A stretch of DNA of 64,000 nucleotides, from contig RQOL01000906.1 in NCBI GenBank assembly GCA_013076295.1, forward strand, positions 5,456,001 through 5,520,000. The letters are read 5' to 3'. The translations under genes were made by a program, and so were the position numbers. This document shows positions 44,901-55,665 of this stretch, piece after piece. The notes under the pieces are model-generated. The model had not been told where the DNA came from. It worked only from the letters and a program-made list of their open reading frames with translations, and did not search any database. This stretch comes from Sanderia malayensis. Its lineage: Eukaryota > Cnidaria > Scyphozoa > Semaeostomeae > Pelagiidae. Each line of letters begins with the position of its first letter. Within the stretch, counting starts at the first letter, position 1.

Positions 44901-47671
44901 AACATAAGGCAAATGCTGTTTCTTTTCCAATTTTTTGGTTTCATAATCATTGGCTATAGTGAAAATTCGAAATACAGAACGAAAATCATAGTATTAAAAA
45001 ACTTAAGATCCTTGCCTGTGTTTTTGTATATGATGCCCAGGGTTTAATAAACTCCTCATCAATCGAAGAGCACAAATCCTGACTAAAAAGGGGTCCTTTG
45101 TCTCGGTGATAAATGAACCTAGCAGACCAACCGATTGCATGACCCAAAGCACCCATAATAGATGGAATTCAATTTGGAAAATTTCCTTTATCTGCGCAAT
45201 ATTCAGGTGTATGTGACTACCCGCAGTTCATTATTGTGCCAAGCATTTTTAGCTGCGCTGTTAAAATTCTTATGTACTAAAAAAACAACAAGGCTCGGAC
45301 GTATAATAGGATCTATTGTTTATTCATTACAAACAAATAACGGATTTTAAGCATTGTTGGGATTTTCTCCCCGTGAGATTTAAACCATCTTGTGAACATT
45401 TTCAACAGGTAATCACCATTAACCACCAGGTTAATTGTAATCGGTTTTGAAACTGGGGTGGGTAATGGGAGAGCGCTTTGAAATTGTTTGGCAGCTTGCG
45501 ATGTTATGACTAGAGTTTTCAATGAAATACCTTTACCAATATTGAGCTCGGAGCCCAATGTCTCAATGGAATATCTGTTTACACCGGATGAGGGAGGAAA
45601 TTTCAGGACGATTCCTCAGGAAAACTCCACCCAACAAATCATAGCTAATTATCATGACGTATGGGGAAAAAGAACGCTTCCCACAATTTTGCATGAATGA
45701 AAATTAAAAAAATTCATTGACAAATGGTTGTAGCTGAATTTTGTAATAGTTTTTCAAGACACAACTCACTCTAATATTTGATAGACTTTTAATGTAATAA
45801 AAAGATGACTAGAAAGCTGTAAAAAGGAGAATGGACAAATTACTAAAATATAGAAATGAGATCATACCTGATAGAATCTCTTTATGCATCTGATGATTTC
45901 ATCCAGATTTTGAACTTGAATATTCAGGTCTAAATCAGCTCCTTTCTGTACTGTTAGCATACCAAAGAACATTGGATCACTTCAAAAGAAGAAAAAAAGA
46001 GAATGTTATGGCAAAATGTACATGGTGAAAAAAGGCAATAAATATTCTTGCAGGCTGTACAATTATAGAAATCCCCAAGCAAACTATGAAGATTGCTTAA
46101 AGCTTATAGGTGTATTCTAAAATCCCCACAAAGACCTCTGAAGGCCCGTAAGATTCCCACCTCCCTTTCAGATCTTAGATACCCAAAAATTCATCACCAT
46201 AAAAATATATCAGATATCTATTGCATAATTGTTTTTGTTATAACAAGAAGACCCAATAAGTTTTTGCATTTTACTTTTTCCCTGTACCCATTCATGGTAA
46301 TTTTATAAACACATTTCATTATTTAGCAAATTCACAATTGAAATTGGCTTTTTAATGGAAATAAGAACAGAGATCATGCAGATATTGATTTCTATTAAAA
46401 TATTATTCAAAAAACCACAATTGTTGAATTTTATTGTAATTTCATCAAAATAGGTGGCATGCTCAAAATGAAGAAGGGATATAAAAGACTTCTGATTTCA
46501 CATCCTGATTAGAGCCTGTTGTCAGGCATGATTTCTGATAAATAGTAGTCATTTTGCTCATTATATGTACTTCAAACATACCAAAGTTGTATGGCACCTT
46601 GTTTTTTCTTAATTTGTGGCTACTAACTGCTTCACGAAATCACATGCAGGCAAATACTAGCATAAAATAGCAAATTCCACAAAGAGCCAGCCAGAATTTC
46701 AAAAGAAATATTTCTCTACAGAAATTAAAGCTCTTGCATTAAGAATTCATGTGATTTTTCATTGGGCTTAAAACATTTCTTACAATGCTTCCCACATGAA
46801 ATTATGTGACAGGTATTTGGCAGGTATTACCACTTAAATATTCTCCAACTTGAAGAAAAACAAGGGACTGGAAAGTTTATTGACATATAATTATTCAGTT
46901 ACAAAAGAAACAATGAGTTAGAAAACAATGAATAGCCCTGCTCTGCTTCACACAATTATAGAACATAACGCAATAAACCCAAAATAAAAATAATGAAGTA
47001 ACAACTCGTAATAAAACAGATGCTCACATGTCATTTAGTACTTGACTGAGAAATTCAGCTTTTAGGATATCTTGCACAGAGTTAAATTTCTCACGGTGAA
47101 AGGTTTGCTGAACCTGTTGAAAAAAAGAAGATTATCACGTCAAGGAAATTGTCTGAGTCATGCTGTTAATAACAGGACCTCCAAAATAAGAAAAAACATT
47201 GGACAAGAAAAATATATTGCATCTTCAATCGTTCAAGTTATGGGCATTTCTTATTTACATCGCGTCTTAAACGTTATTCTGTGGCTCATTTAGAAATTTA
47301 AGAATGGTGGTTACAGCTGATAAGAGATTAACGTTCAGTAAACTCCCTATGGTATTAAAAATTACTTTTAATTCTCTTGAGTTTTGCTAGGACATCAGAG
47401 AGCAATTAATTCACAAAAATTTTCGTTTCGCTTAATTTCGTGGGAGAAAACAAAATAAAATCGAGAAATATATACTATATACATCGCAGGGAAGCTAAGG
47501 AAATATAATAGTTCTCTTACTACAATTGTAGCTAAATAAACAGTGCTGTTGGGCACTGTCTATATATTGGTAGCTTCTGAATGATATTTATTAATTAAGT
47601 TGATAGATGATAGATGAACTTACCCAAACAACCAGAGGACTTCTGAAAAATCCTTCCATTATTTTATCCAT
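18880..47671 (-). CDS. CCDC88: CCDC88-family protein (girdin/DAPLE homologue), 62 coding exons
   Basis: I traced 62 minus-strand exons with AG/GT borders (one GC donor) that keep one open phase from ATG 47671 to TGA 18880: 6786 nt, 2261 residues. Order: Hook-type N-terminal domain (residues about 1-175), conserved coil (to about 555), a 1028-residue coil from 32 similar exons (556-1583), conserved end of coil (1584-1829) and a disordered Ser/Thr-rich tail (1830-2261) ending Y-D-F-G-A-V. Human girdin and DAPLE are about 1870 and 2030 residues with the same order. In mammals the family are large cytoplasmic scaffolds that link actin or microtubules, dynein, G-alpha subunits and (DAPLE) Dishevelled. 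I see no clear copy of the G-alpha-activating motif in the tail. Exons are listed in the four part-entries. The coding core is sure. Small exons could have been missed only if they keep phase. Confidence 0.85.
19523..19613. repeat. Short inverted-repeat element, pogo/Tigger-like ends, in the last CCDC88 intron
   Basis: It begins CAGTTGAACCTCGATGTGCA and ends CGTTATCGAGGATTCAACTTG, which is the inverted form with a few changes. The interior contains TTGGGGACCAACC. CAGTTGAACCTCGAT is typical of pogo/Tigger-type inverted repeats. At 91 bp it is a miniature copy with no coding capacity. Confidence 0.5.
21513..24730 (-). other. CCDC88: CCDC88 exons 51-58: conserved end of the coil and basic segment
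   Basis: Exons: 24730-24691, 24564-24461, 23342-23258, 22903-22709, 22602-22525, 22124-22057, 21930-21829, 21576-21513. The regular phase-2 pattern stops at exon 51 (40 nt, ending in phase 0). Exon 55 has L-E-E-E-N-R-A-L-M-D-Q-V-N-K-L-L and exon 56 N-Q-E-L-L-V-K-T-L-E-S-R-D, which closely match the last coiled part of girdin/DAPLE. Exon 58 is strongly basic (V-R-G-A-R-K-I-M-K-K), the place where girdin has a basic phosphoinositide-binding patch. So both ends of the family coil are conserved and the expansion lies between them. Confidence 0.85.
24843..35416 (-). other. CCDC88: CCDC88 exons 19-50: array of 32 symmetrical coiled-coil exons
   Basis: Exons: 35416-35264, 34837-34754, 34433-34350, 34182-34099, 33829-33734, 33579-33445, 33325-33242, 33044-32937, 32791-32708, 32380-32279, 32162-32079, 31822-31730, 31583-31500, 30964-30830, 30587-30504, 30253-30161, 29871-29779, 29516-29424, 29237-29142, 28971-28888, 28540-28478, 28330-28247, 27942-27850, 27766-27683, 27483-27379, 27219-27157, 27049-26987, 26689-26597, 26086-25991, 25596-25513, 25406-25272, 25010-24843. 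All begin and end in phase 2 and have lengths divisible by 3: 12 of 84 nt, 6 of 93, 3 each of 63, 96 and 135, others 102-168. Most end in a motif such as E-K-I-K-D-L-E-A-R, E-R-I-L-A-L-E-A-R or E-K-I-M-S-L-E-S-R, the last codon split by the intron. Sequence identity between modules is low elsewhere, so the duplications are old. Confidence 0.88.
35992..36110. repeat. Intronic palindromic element containing a tripled decamer
   Basis: The left end (from 35992) reads GGGCCGTGACACTTATATCT and the right end (to 36110) AGATATAAGTGGCACGGCCA, inverted copies with about two differences. Between them, AGACACCTGT is repeated three times head to tail at 36061-36090. It lies in the intron between CCDC88 exons 18 and 19 and looks like a small MITE. 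Confidence 0.65.
38648..38670. repeat. Perfect short palindrome in a CCDC88 intron
   Basis: CCCATTCATT and AATGAATGGG, separated by three bases, sit in the intron between exons 13 and 12, next to AAATAAAT simple repeats and several variants of 'GAATGGG.TCCATTA'. There is no evident function. Confidence 0.5.
41529..45867. other. Longest CCDC88 intron (between exons 3 and 4), no gene seen inside
   Basis: 4.3 kb of AT-rich sequence. The protein homology and phase continue directly from exon 3 (ending R-F-Y-Q) to exon 4 (starting E-K-L-Q-Q-F), as in girdin, so no coding exon seems to be missing. The longer frames inside (43433-43681, 45313-45558, 45488-45700) have no family resemblance that I can see. 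A 31-bp triplication is listed separately. Confidence 0.55.
43181..43262. repeat. Tandem 31-bp repeat, nearly three copies
   Basis: GTTCAAACTTCGAATATCGA starts at 43181, 43212 and 43243 (second copy with GTCG). The first two copies continue AGGAGGA and the third diverges after about 20 bases. It lies in the long CCDC88 intron. Confidence 0.85.
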
Positions 47672-49182
47672 ATTATGTTGCTTTGGTAATCCAAGTTGTT
47701 AAATGCAAACGCTTATTCATCCATATGTTTCGTAACTTTATATGCGAGCAGCTATTCCGTCTTCATTGGGTTTTCATACCAGTTTCAATCAAGCGTCATT
47801 TCGCATAGTAGTGGCGTGCTATAGGCCAATAAAAGCAGCAAGAGGCACCGGAAATTATGCGAGATTACTCGAATAAACAAAGTGTATCACAACTGAGCAT
47901 CAAAACACAATTTAACGTCCAATTTGCCCACATAGAAATAACATTTGATTCCTTTGAAACTTCGAGAAGAAAGACATAAATAAAAAGACTAATCCAACAA
48001 AACATCTACTTATGTTTACACAGACAATGCCGAAGAGAAATCTTTAGAAACTTCAATGATACAGGGGACTGGGTACGAAAGACAAGAAACCCTATTCAAG
48101 AACTTGACCTTGGGGTATAAGTTTGAGGCAACTGGCAACGTTACTATTAATTTGTCATTCATTCATATGATACGCATAAACTGGAAATATTGCTAAATTT
48201 GAAGAGAGAATTGAAGTTATGTTTGTGTTGTTATTCTAAGGGTGTCCTTTTTCAGCCAGCAGTAATTAATCGATGCAATACGATCAACGACCTGTGTACA
48301 TACCTTTGCAGGGGATTGCTCTAATCTCTTGGCAATTTTTATGAGATTTCGATTAAGAACAGTGGGATTGTTGAGCATCGAACCGGATTATAATTAAAAG
48401 AAAGGAATTCTTGCCACCGCGGGAGGACGCCTTGCAGTAACCCATAAGAAAATAAAAATTGAGTGTTTTATACATTTTCTTTTTTCGCGTTTTGTAATGG
48501 CGTTCCTGTTGTCGCTGCTGTTAATGCCAATGATGATAATTATTATGATGGATGTTGTTGGTTATTAAAATTGGATAGGTGAGGTGGAATGCTCTTGAAA
48601 GTTCGGAGCCAGAACAGTTCAAATCCGCTTGGAAAAATTTTTGTTTGTTAATTTTGCGAAAGCCAGTTTAATTTAACTCTCACTTCGGCTTTCATGTTCG
48701 TCAATATAGTGAGGGAGAGGGGAACGTGCCAAAATCCTATGCCTCCAACTTCAAGTTGAATACATATGGCGATAAATAATTATACCCTATACTATACCCT
48801 TCACAAGAATTTTGCTTTACGGTTATTACCTTGCTATGTAATATAAAGTAATGCGGGCAAGATTTAATGATTTAATTAACAATCCACTAATAAGCTACTT
48901 TAGGTGAAACTTTTTATTGGAATTACCTGCGACAGGCGCGTCATAATTTATGTTTATCCAGTCTGAAACGCAAAAGACAGAGACAAGGGATTAATTTGAG
49001 TTTAACGATGATAACGTATTCCTCGGCTAATTCTGGGTCAAACATGATGGTTTGGGTTGATTTGAAAACAATTGCTTTCTGTGTCGGTCAGTATCAAATC
49101 AATTTGACAACCAGGATGCCTTGCGATGACAAAAACTCAAAAATAACTAGGAAGGCTGGCGCGCTTCGCGCGCCACCTCCCT
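47672..49182. other. Upstream region of the CCDC88 gene, no other gene seen
   Basis: This should hold the minus-strand promoter and 5' UTR of the CCDC88 gene, starting just right of 47671. I see no clear TATA box or CpG-rich core. Near 49155-49175 is a GC-rich hairpin (GGCGCGC TTC GCGCGCC), directly before the minisatellite. Confidence 0.35.
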
Positions 49183-50553
49183 AGTGTTTTGGCCTTCGAA
49201 GTGAGTGGAACAGCGATCTTCAAGAAAAGGGGGTGGGTTTCTGGTGTTTTGGCCTTCGATCTGAGTTGAACAGCGATCTTGAACAAAAGTGGGGTGGGTT
49301 TCTGTTGTTTTGGCCTTCGATCTGAGTGTAACAGGGATCTTGAACAAAAATGGGGTGGTTTCTCTTGTTTTGGCCTTCGATCTGGATGGGACAGTGATCT
49401 TTAACAAAAGTGGGGTGGGTTTCTCTTGTTTTGGCCTTCGATGTGAGTGGGACAGTGCTCTTCAACAAAAGTGGGGTGGGTTTCTGTTGTTTTGGCCTTC
49501 GATGTGAGTGGGACAGTGATCTTCAACAAAAGTGGGGTGGGTTTCTGTTGTTTTGGCCTTCGATGTAAGTGGGACAGTGATCTTGAAGAAAAATGGGGTG
49601 GATTTTTATTGTTTTGGCCTTCGATGTGAGTGGGACAGTGATCTTGAAGAAAAGTGGGGTGGATTTCTATTGTTTTGGTCTTCGATGTGAGTGGGATAGT
49701 GATCGTGAAGAAAAGTGGGGTGGATTTCTATTGTTTTGGCCTTCGATGTGAGCGGGACAGGGATCTTGAAGAAAAGTGGGGTGGATTTCTATTGTTTTGG
49801 CCTTCGATGTGAGTGGGACAGTTATCTTGAAGAAAAGTGAGGTGGATTTCTATTGTTTTGACCTTCGATGTGAGTGGGACAGTGATCTTCAACAAAAATG
49901 GGGTGGATTTCTATTGTGTTGGCCTTCGATGTGAGTGGGACAGCGATCTTCAAGAAAAGGGGGTGGGTTTCTGGTGTTTTGGCCTTCGATCTGAGTTGAA
50001 CAGCGATCTTGAACAAAAGTGGGGTGGGTTTCTGTTGTTTTGGCCTTCGATCTGAGTGTAACAGGGATCTTGAACAAAAATGGGGTGGTTTCTCTTGTTT
50101 TGGCTTTCGATCTGGATGGGACAGTGATCTTTAACAAAAGTGGGGTGGGTTTCTCTTGTTTTGGCCTTCGATGTGAGTGGGACAGTGATCTTCAACAAAA
50201 GTGGGGTGGGTTTCTGTTGTTTTGGCCTTCGATGTGAGTGGGACAGTGATCTTTAACAAAAGTGTGGTGGGTTTCTCTTGTTTTGGCCTTCGATGTGAGT
50301 GGAACAGTGATCTTCAACAAAAGTGGGGTGGGTTTCTCTTGTTTTGGCCTTCGATGTAAGTGGGACAGTGATCTTGAAGAAAAATGGGGTGGATTTTTAT
50401 TGTTTTGGCCTTCGATGTGAGTGGGACAGTGATCTTCAAGAAAAGTGGGGTGGATTTCTATTGTTTTGACCTTCGATGTGAGTGGAACAGTTATCTTGAA
50501 GAAAAGTGGGGTGGATTTCTATTGTTTTGGCCTTCGATCTGAGTGAAATAGCG
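49183..50553. repeat. Minisatellite: about 23 copies of a 60/61-bp unit with a 730-bp higher-order duplication
   Basis: The word TTGGCCTTCGATGTGAGTGG (or a close variant) recurs every 60 or 61 bases from about 49190 to 50526, followed by ACAGTGATCTT.AA.AAAAGTGGGGTGGGTTTCT.TTG. Units fall into sub-types (GATCTTCAAC, GATCTTGAAG, GATCTTTAAC). The block 49201-49445 reappears almost unchanged at 49931-50175, exactly 730 bases (12 units) later, so a multi-unit segment was itself duplicated. The open frames across it on both strands are by-products of the period. Confidence 0.95.
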
Positions 50554-53380
50554 GAACATTTTCGTTTCTCGGGTCCAGTGGAACCGTCCCTTCCTCCTCG
50601 ATGTCTTCGATGTTTCAGCATATTGTCTCAGGTCGGCCATCTGTAGAACACCGATTGCGGAATATGGAATTCGAAATCCCGAATGCGAATTTCGGAATAC
50701 GGAATTCGAAATGTTGAATCTATAATAATAGTTATTCTTATTTAAACATTTAACATACTGTAAAGATATTTACGATATAAAGCATAACTTGCAATTGCAT
50801 TCTTCCCCGGCCCATGTTGTGATTGTTTGCCAAGAGGAAGCCATTTTTATGCTGCTCTTTATCACATCTGGTATGCTATTCTAGATTTCCTCATTCCCGA
50901 TTCCGTATTCCAGATTCCGGACTCGGTGTTTTAAAGATAGCCGTCTCCGATTTTGGAATGACTAATACGAAAATATATCAAGTTTCAAATAGTGACGTAA
51001 ATCCTGACTCGAGGGCAGAACGGCTTTCGCTGGAAACAACATTTAGAGATGAGATCTCGGTAGTTTAGTTTAAGTTGGGCACATCTCTGGAAATAATTGG
51101 AACATCGAAAAGCGAAAAACACCGAGCTGCTGGGCGAGCTCGATGCTAACGTTATGTGGAATTTTCGAAATGAATTTAAGAAGAATTGCGGAGAAAACCA
51201 CTCGAGAATGGAGGTGGAAATTTGCTTCCTGTGGCAAGTGAGGCCGATTCTTTTGTAAAAAACAATAGACTTCCTGGGAAAGTTTTCGATTCAGAAAAAG
51301 CTGAATATCTCGAAAACGAAAAAGAAATTCACGGAAAGCAATTTTCATTATTTTCCCAAGGATACGTCGAGCAGTTTGGTGCGTTTTTCGCGGCGCTAGA
51401 CCGAAAACTGTAGGAGGAGTTCATTGACAACGGAGGGCGAGTTTTCCTTTGTTTAGGGCACGTCACGTGACATCAGCTCCTATATATTATAGATGATATT
51501 GGACATCAGAAATTGAAAACATTTCCAAATACGGAATTTTTGTGGAGATGAATTTTGATGAAAACAAGAGAACACTTAACTAAACTTCTGAAAAATTAGG
51601 GGACAAAGTCAGATAATCAACAAAGAATAACATTTCAGCTTTGATTTAACGCCCACGGCCACTTACGAAAGCTGAAAAAATGACGCAGCTTTTGAAAGCC
51701 GTTCACTCGAACATGTTATTCGTGACGGCAAGAACGATATCGGCTGTCATAACCGCTTGAGGATACTCATTGTGGACCAATTTTGCCATTTTCATTCAAT
51801 CATCAAAATATGGTTTCCATAAAATGAGAAAAAAATGAGCGAAGACGCATAGACTTTTCTAATGAAAACAGAACACCATATCATAAAGACAACCAAAATT
51901 TCAACAATACACAATATTTTTAAATATAGGAATTATTGCGCAAATTTCAACGATTTATAAAAACAAATCCATTTTTAACCCAATAATATTTACAAGATGA
52001 ACATGCTGCAGCTAAAACTATTTGATTTAAATATTTCCATTTATATATGTATACCACTAGCCAATCAGTTTAATATTCACGGATAATTAAATGTGTCTGC
52101 AATCAAGACATCAGAAAGCAGGTTAAATAGGTCAAATGCATTGGTAAAGGCAAGCCACTTGATGCCATTATATTGTGAAGCACAATGTGAATATACTAAC
52201 AGAAACCAAAACAGATTTAGGTTAACTGGCATTTATCAATATTGTCAATAATAAATATAAAGATTGTTTAAGTTCACAAGGCATCAAGGGTTGCTTCTAT
52301 ACCAAGGGTGTGGGACATTTGTGACAACGACCTTATCAAATTACGGAGGAATAATTTATTCTATAAATATTTCATTATAACAAAACCGAATAATCAAACA
52401 AACACAAAAATAAAGGCAACTATGTATTACAAGGAAAATCAACAACTGGCAAAACGTGTTTAAGTCAACTTGAAAGAAAGCTTTAATACGCATATACAGA
52501 CATACAGTATTGGTAGAACATGTGGTATTTAGTGACTTGCTATGACCACGAGCTTCTATACACGGTCGTTAAGTTACAAAATAACATGGTTTTCATAGTA
52601 ACACATCTGTCAATCATTTACCAAACCCTTGGCATGTGAGGCCAGCAAACAGCTTTGGGCAACCGGCAAAATCTGACAGAAAATACATTATTTTACGAGT
52701 TTAAATGATAAATGCGAAATTAAAAGGTTGGGTAAACAAAAGCTCGGCCTTAATTATGATACGAATAGCTGCAATCTGAGATCATAGAACTCTATACAAT
52801 AAAATATAAACTACAAGTCAACTTAATCCAAGAAAATATGACAAACTATCTAATATAATATATATGACAAAATTTTTGCAACAATAACTATTTAAATAGA
52901 ACAATATTTAAAAATTTGTACCTCAGGTGATGACAAACTCTGAGAGAAAATTAGGCTACCAGTGATTGGCTGATAACATGAAGTAACATGAAGTGTGAAT
53001 AATTTCACACAATACAATAGAAAAATTTGATTAACAATCAAGGCAAAAGGTGTACTTGGGGCTTAAAATAAAGAAGCTCTTATTAAACAAAATCTCAGCT
53101 CTAAAATCACAAAATCAATCTACATTGTAGACATAAAGAGGATTGTGATTAAGGAGTGGTAGCTAACATAGAAGTCTATTAAATGCAAACTTGTACATCA
53201 AATGTATCAACATAAGAAATAAATTACAATTTCAACACTCTTTATGAAAGATATTTTTTTATATTTGCTAAGAAAGTGATTTGGATATATTCGTATCTGA
53301 AAAATTGCAAACCCAAATAGTAATCTGAATAAGTATTCTATATACATTTTAATCAAAATGGCTTCAAAGAAGAACAATAA
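50554..53380. other. No recognisable gene
   Basis: The left part (50640-50930) holds short diverged words such as GAATTCGAAAT, CGGAATAC and GATTCCGGA, hinting at an old repeat. Frames at 50823-51068 and 51186-51413 (plus) are open but match no family that I know and have no clear start context. From 51430 on the sequence is AT-rich and frame-poor. Part of the right end may be the 3' UTR of the SERTA gene. Confidence 0.4.
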
Positions 53381-53753
53381 TTTATTTTCAAACTCAATGA
53401 TACTTCTAATGATGAAAGGGTTGTTCCCACAATTTGGATGTTATTATTGTTTTATTCTATTTTGGTCTTGTTATAGAAGGCCCTTTTCAAGCACTTTATG
53501 GAAGGATTATCAAAAAAAGTATAGTCTCACGGACAAAATACATCATCAAGTATGGAAAAGGCTAAAATATTTCATGATTTTTCACCAAGCATTGATAAAA
53601 TACTAATTTAATTTCAGACCATTGAAGGTCACTTTATTCTGAGGAACAAAATGGTAAAAAACATACTTACAAAACTGTGGCTGGTAAATAACATCATTCT
53701 GTACTGGTGTGGTATTGATTCGCATAGAAACAGTTGAGGTCACTGAATCATCT

Positions 53754-54584
53754 CTACATTCCAACCAAAACTTGCATGATTTGGTCAAGGTCATCGAAAA
53801 ATGAATCACCTTTCTTCTTCTCTGCTTCTGCACCACAGCTAAGGGAAGTCAGGGGAAGATGAAGTGGTTCTGTGAATGGCTTCCAGTCATGCTGATGTGG
53901 AACATATGACAGGAAATCAAAATCATAAAGAGCAATGTCTATATCTTGAAAAGAAAATTCTACATCTCCTTCGGCATTTCCTGTTGTAGGAACAGTAATC
54001 ATGGGTAAATGAAGTTGACTGGTGCTGTCTTCCCAAATTTTCATATCAATTTTAATGCTAGTCTTTTCCTTGATTGTTTTATGATCTTGTGCTTGTTGTT
54101 TTCTGTGATCACCAATTGCTCCAAATTTGTTTGTCTTTTTATGCAAGTTATCGTCAGCTACGAAAACAAGGTTTGCATCTTTTGTGGGGGTGCTTTGGGG
54201 CATGTTTACTGAAGAAATTGTAGTACCAATGTCTGCAAAACTCGCTCTGATTTCATCAGGACCTCTGCTTTCACAAACAACGGCTTTAGCTTCTCTTTTG
54301 CTCCAGTCTTTGGACTCATCTTCGATGGATCGTTCATAAAATGGATATATATCATCATTCCTAAAACAGTTCATTTGTGATTCTTCATCCATTTCTTGCT
54401 CTATTCTTCTTACTGTGTTTGAAATTAATATTTGTCTGAAAAGGGGTGGTTCCTTTCTCCCATAGTCTTTTTGTAGCTTGCATATTGACATGTTGAGAAT
54501 GGTTTGTCTTTGGGTCAATCTTTCATTTTCATCAACATCAGAAAGTCTTCTTTTTGATCCTCTGTTGTACAAGTCGTCATTCAT
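53754..54584 (-). CDS. SERTA-domain protein (SERTAD/TRIP-Br-like)
   Basis: Single coding exon, 276 residues. Residues about 10-65 fit the SERTA domain: K-R-R-L-S-D-V-D-E-N-E-R-L, R-Q-T-I-L-N-M-S-I-C-K-L and E-P-P-L-F-R-Q-I-L-I-S-N-T-V-R-R-I. The family pattern is a short helix with 'L..SL.KL' and then 'EPSL...VLI.N.LR.I'. The C-terminus has D-I-A-L-Y-D-F-D-F-L and D-D-L-D-Q-I-M-Q-V-L-V, acidic-hydrophobic segments like the transactivation/PHD-bromodomain-binding tail of TRIP-Br proteins. In mammals these bind CDK4 or E2F/DP and modulate cell-cycle transcription. A clear acceptor (CTGTTTGTAG) 24 bases before the ATG implies a non-coding first exon. AATAAA signals on the gene strand lie at 53451-53456 and 53381-53386. 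Which vertebrate paralogue it matches cannot be said. Confidence 0.85.
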   Translation of the reverse strand: MNDDLYNRGSKRRLSDVDENERLTQRQTILNMSICKLQKDYGRKEPPLFRQILISNTVRRIEQEMDEESQMNCFRNDDIYPFYERSIEDESKDWSKREAKAVVCESRGPDEIRASFADIGTTISSVNMPQSTPTKDANLVFVADDNLHKKTNKFGAIGDHRKQQAQDHKTIKEKTSIKIDMKIWEDSTSQLHLPMITVPTTGNAEGDVEFSFQDIDIALYDFDFLSYVPHQHDWKPFTEPLHLPLTSLSCGAEAEKKKGDSFFDDLDQIMQVLVGM

Positions 54585-55256
54585 TGTCAGTTTTATTTCT
54601 AATATCTACAAACAGAAAATAATGCATGCATAAGCACAAACTCCATTTGGAATTACCCTACAACATATGATCACCACACTGAAAATTACTCAGATTTGCA
54701 GGTAATAATAGAACTATACGTTTAATTAGGACTCTCAGCTACAAATAACATTTCGTTCTTGGCTTTGTACAAAATATAACATCGAAGAAAAGAAAGATCA
54801 GTTCAAACGAAGAACAAAACCAGTTTTAATATGTACGAGGGAGTGCGCATGCATTAAATTTCTTGTGGTTTTGCATGAGTGCGTAGGCGTTCGCCATATC
54901 ATGTTTCGATATCTTTCTTTCAAAAATATGTCCACTGTTTCGTCCCTTGTGCTTCGAATCTTGTCGATTCACAGCATTAAAAAATACTTGAATCTCATGT
55001 AGCATGTTACGAAATAAATAGCTTTACGGCTGTTATCATTTATTACCATTTCCCGTAGGGCAATTATGAGAAAATTAGAATACGTGAAAATCGATTGGCC
55101 TATTGCAGCCCATGACGAAGGTAACAAAAGACCAAGCTCTTTTCACTGAAGAGGCGGTGTAAGACACTAAAGTTGCAGACCATAGCTGCATGTAGGGCCT
55201 AGAAAATCTTCTAGCTGGATCGATAAACCTAACTATTTCTAAAATAATGCATATGT

Positions 55257-55330
55257 ACCTTTAATTTATGTACTTTTCAGGAACTTTTGCTTGCCTTTTC
55301 CTTTGTCGCACTTCCCAAGAAGACGGACTG
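55257..55330 (-). other. Candidate 5' non-coding exon and promoter area of the SERTA gene
   Basis: On the minus strand a donor-like AAAG|GTACAT at about 55257 follows a short stretch that would be spliced to the acceptor at about 54609. Just upstream (55360-55400) are a TGACGTC-like word and GCGCATGCG. These suit a promoter but do not prove one. Confidence 0.25.
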
Positions 55331-55665
55331 TGCAAGAAAAACAAATAACAAAATGAGATTGACGTCCATTGTTTTCCGCGCATGCGGATTTATTCAACTT
55401 TCAATATGCAAATTAGTAATTTCCGGTCATTCGATGGCATCTCTTCAATGATTGGCTAATCTTCATTTCACTGACCATGTGATGACGGTGGTACTATTTA
55501 TAGTCAGAAAATGACTGAGGCAGGCAAAAGGCAGACCGAGACATGAATATGGAATTATATTCGAATACGGACGAATAGTGAGTTTGGGGCGTCTCTACTT
55601 CAGGAATTTTTCTTGAGGGTGTTAACGCTTTGCTTGCCGAGTAAACCATATTTCTCCACGAACGG

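Larger units (their letters stand above)
36129..47671 (-). other. CCDC88: CCDC88 exons 1-18: Hook-type domain and conserved coil
   Basis: Exons: 47671-47624, 47113-47028, 45979-45868, 41528-41459, 41071-41013, 40626-40478, 40323-40248, 40094-40050, 39841-39723, 39403-39322, 39146-39075, 38975-38889, 38588-38498, 38201-38069, 37948-37887, 37748-37709, 37374-37212, 36301-36129. Phases vary (0, 2, 0, 1, 0, 2, ...), as in an ancient gene. Family landmarks appear in order: F-F-R-S-P-L-V-V-W ending exon 1, I-L-L-I-I-L-G-C-A-V-Q ending exon 5, R-L-I-E-E-R-D-E in exon 7, Y-R-E-K-L-R-E-L-D-F-Y-K in exon 12 and L-K-E-Q-H-E-L-L-Y-E-T in exon 13. In girdin these are L-G-C-A-V-Q, R-L-I-D-E-R-D-E and D-I-E-F-Y-K. 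The Hook-like fold of this family contacts dynein light-intermediate chain. Exon 18 (173 nt) leads into the expanded coil. Confidence 0.88.

Noticed and set aside
49147..50237. Several 60-86 codon frames across the minisatellite on both strands
   Set aside because: They are produced by the 60/61-bp period and end whenever a unit changes length.
49183..50553. Regular repeats considered as a CRISPR array
   Set aside because: There are no unique spacers. The whole 60/61-bp unit is repeated and the genome is eukaryotic.
51186..51413. 75-codon frame on the plus strand next to an upstream frame at 50823-51068
   Set aside because: The composition is protein-like, but I see no family, no convincing splice pair joining them, and stops lie between.
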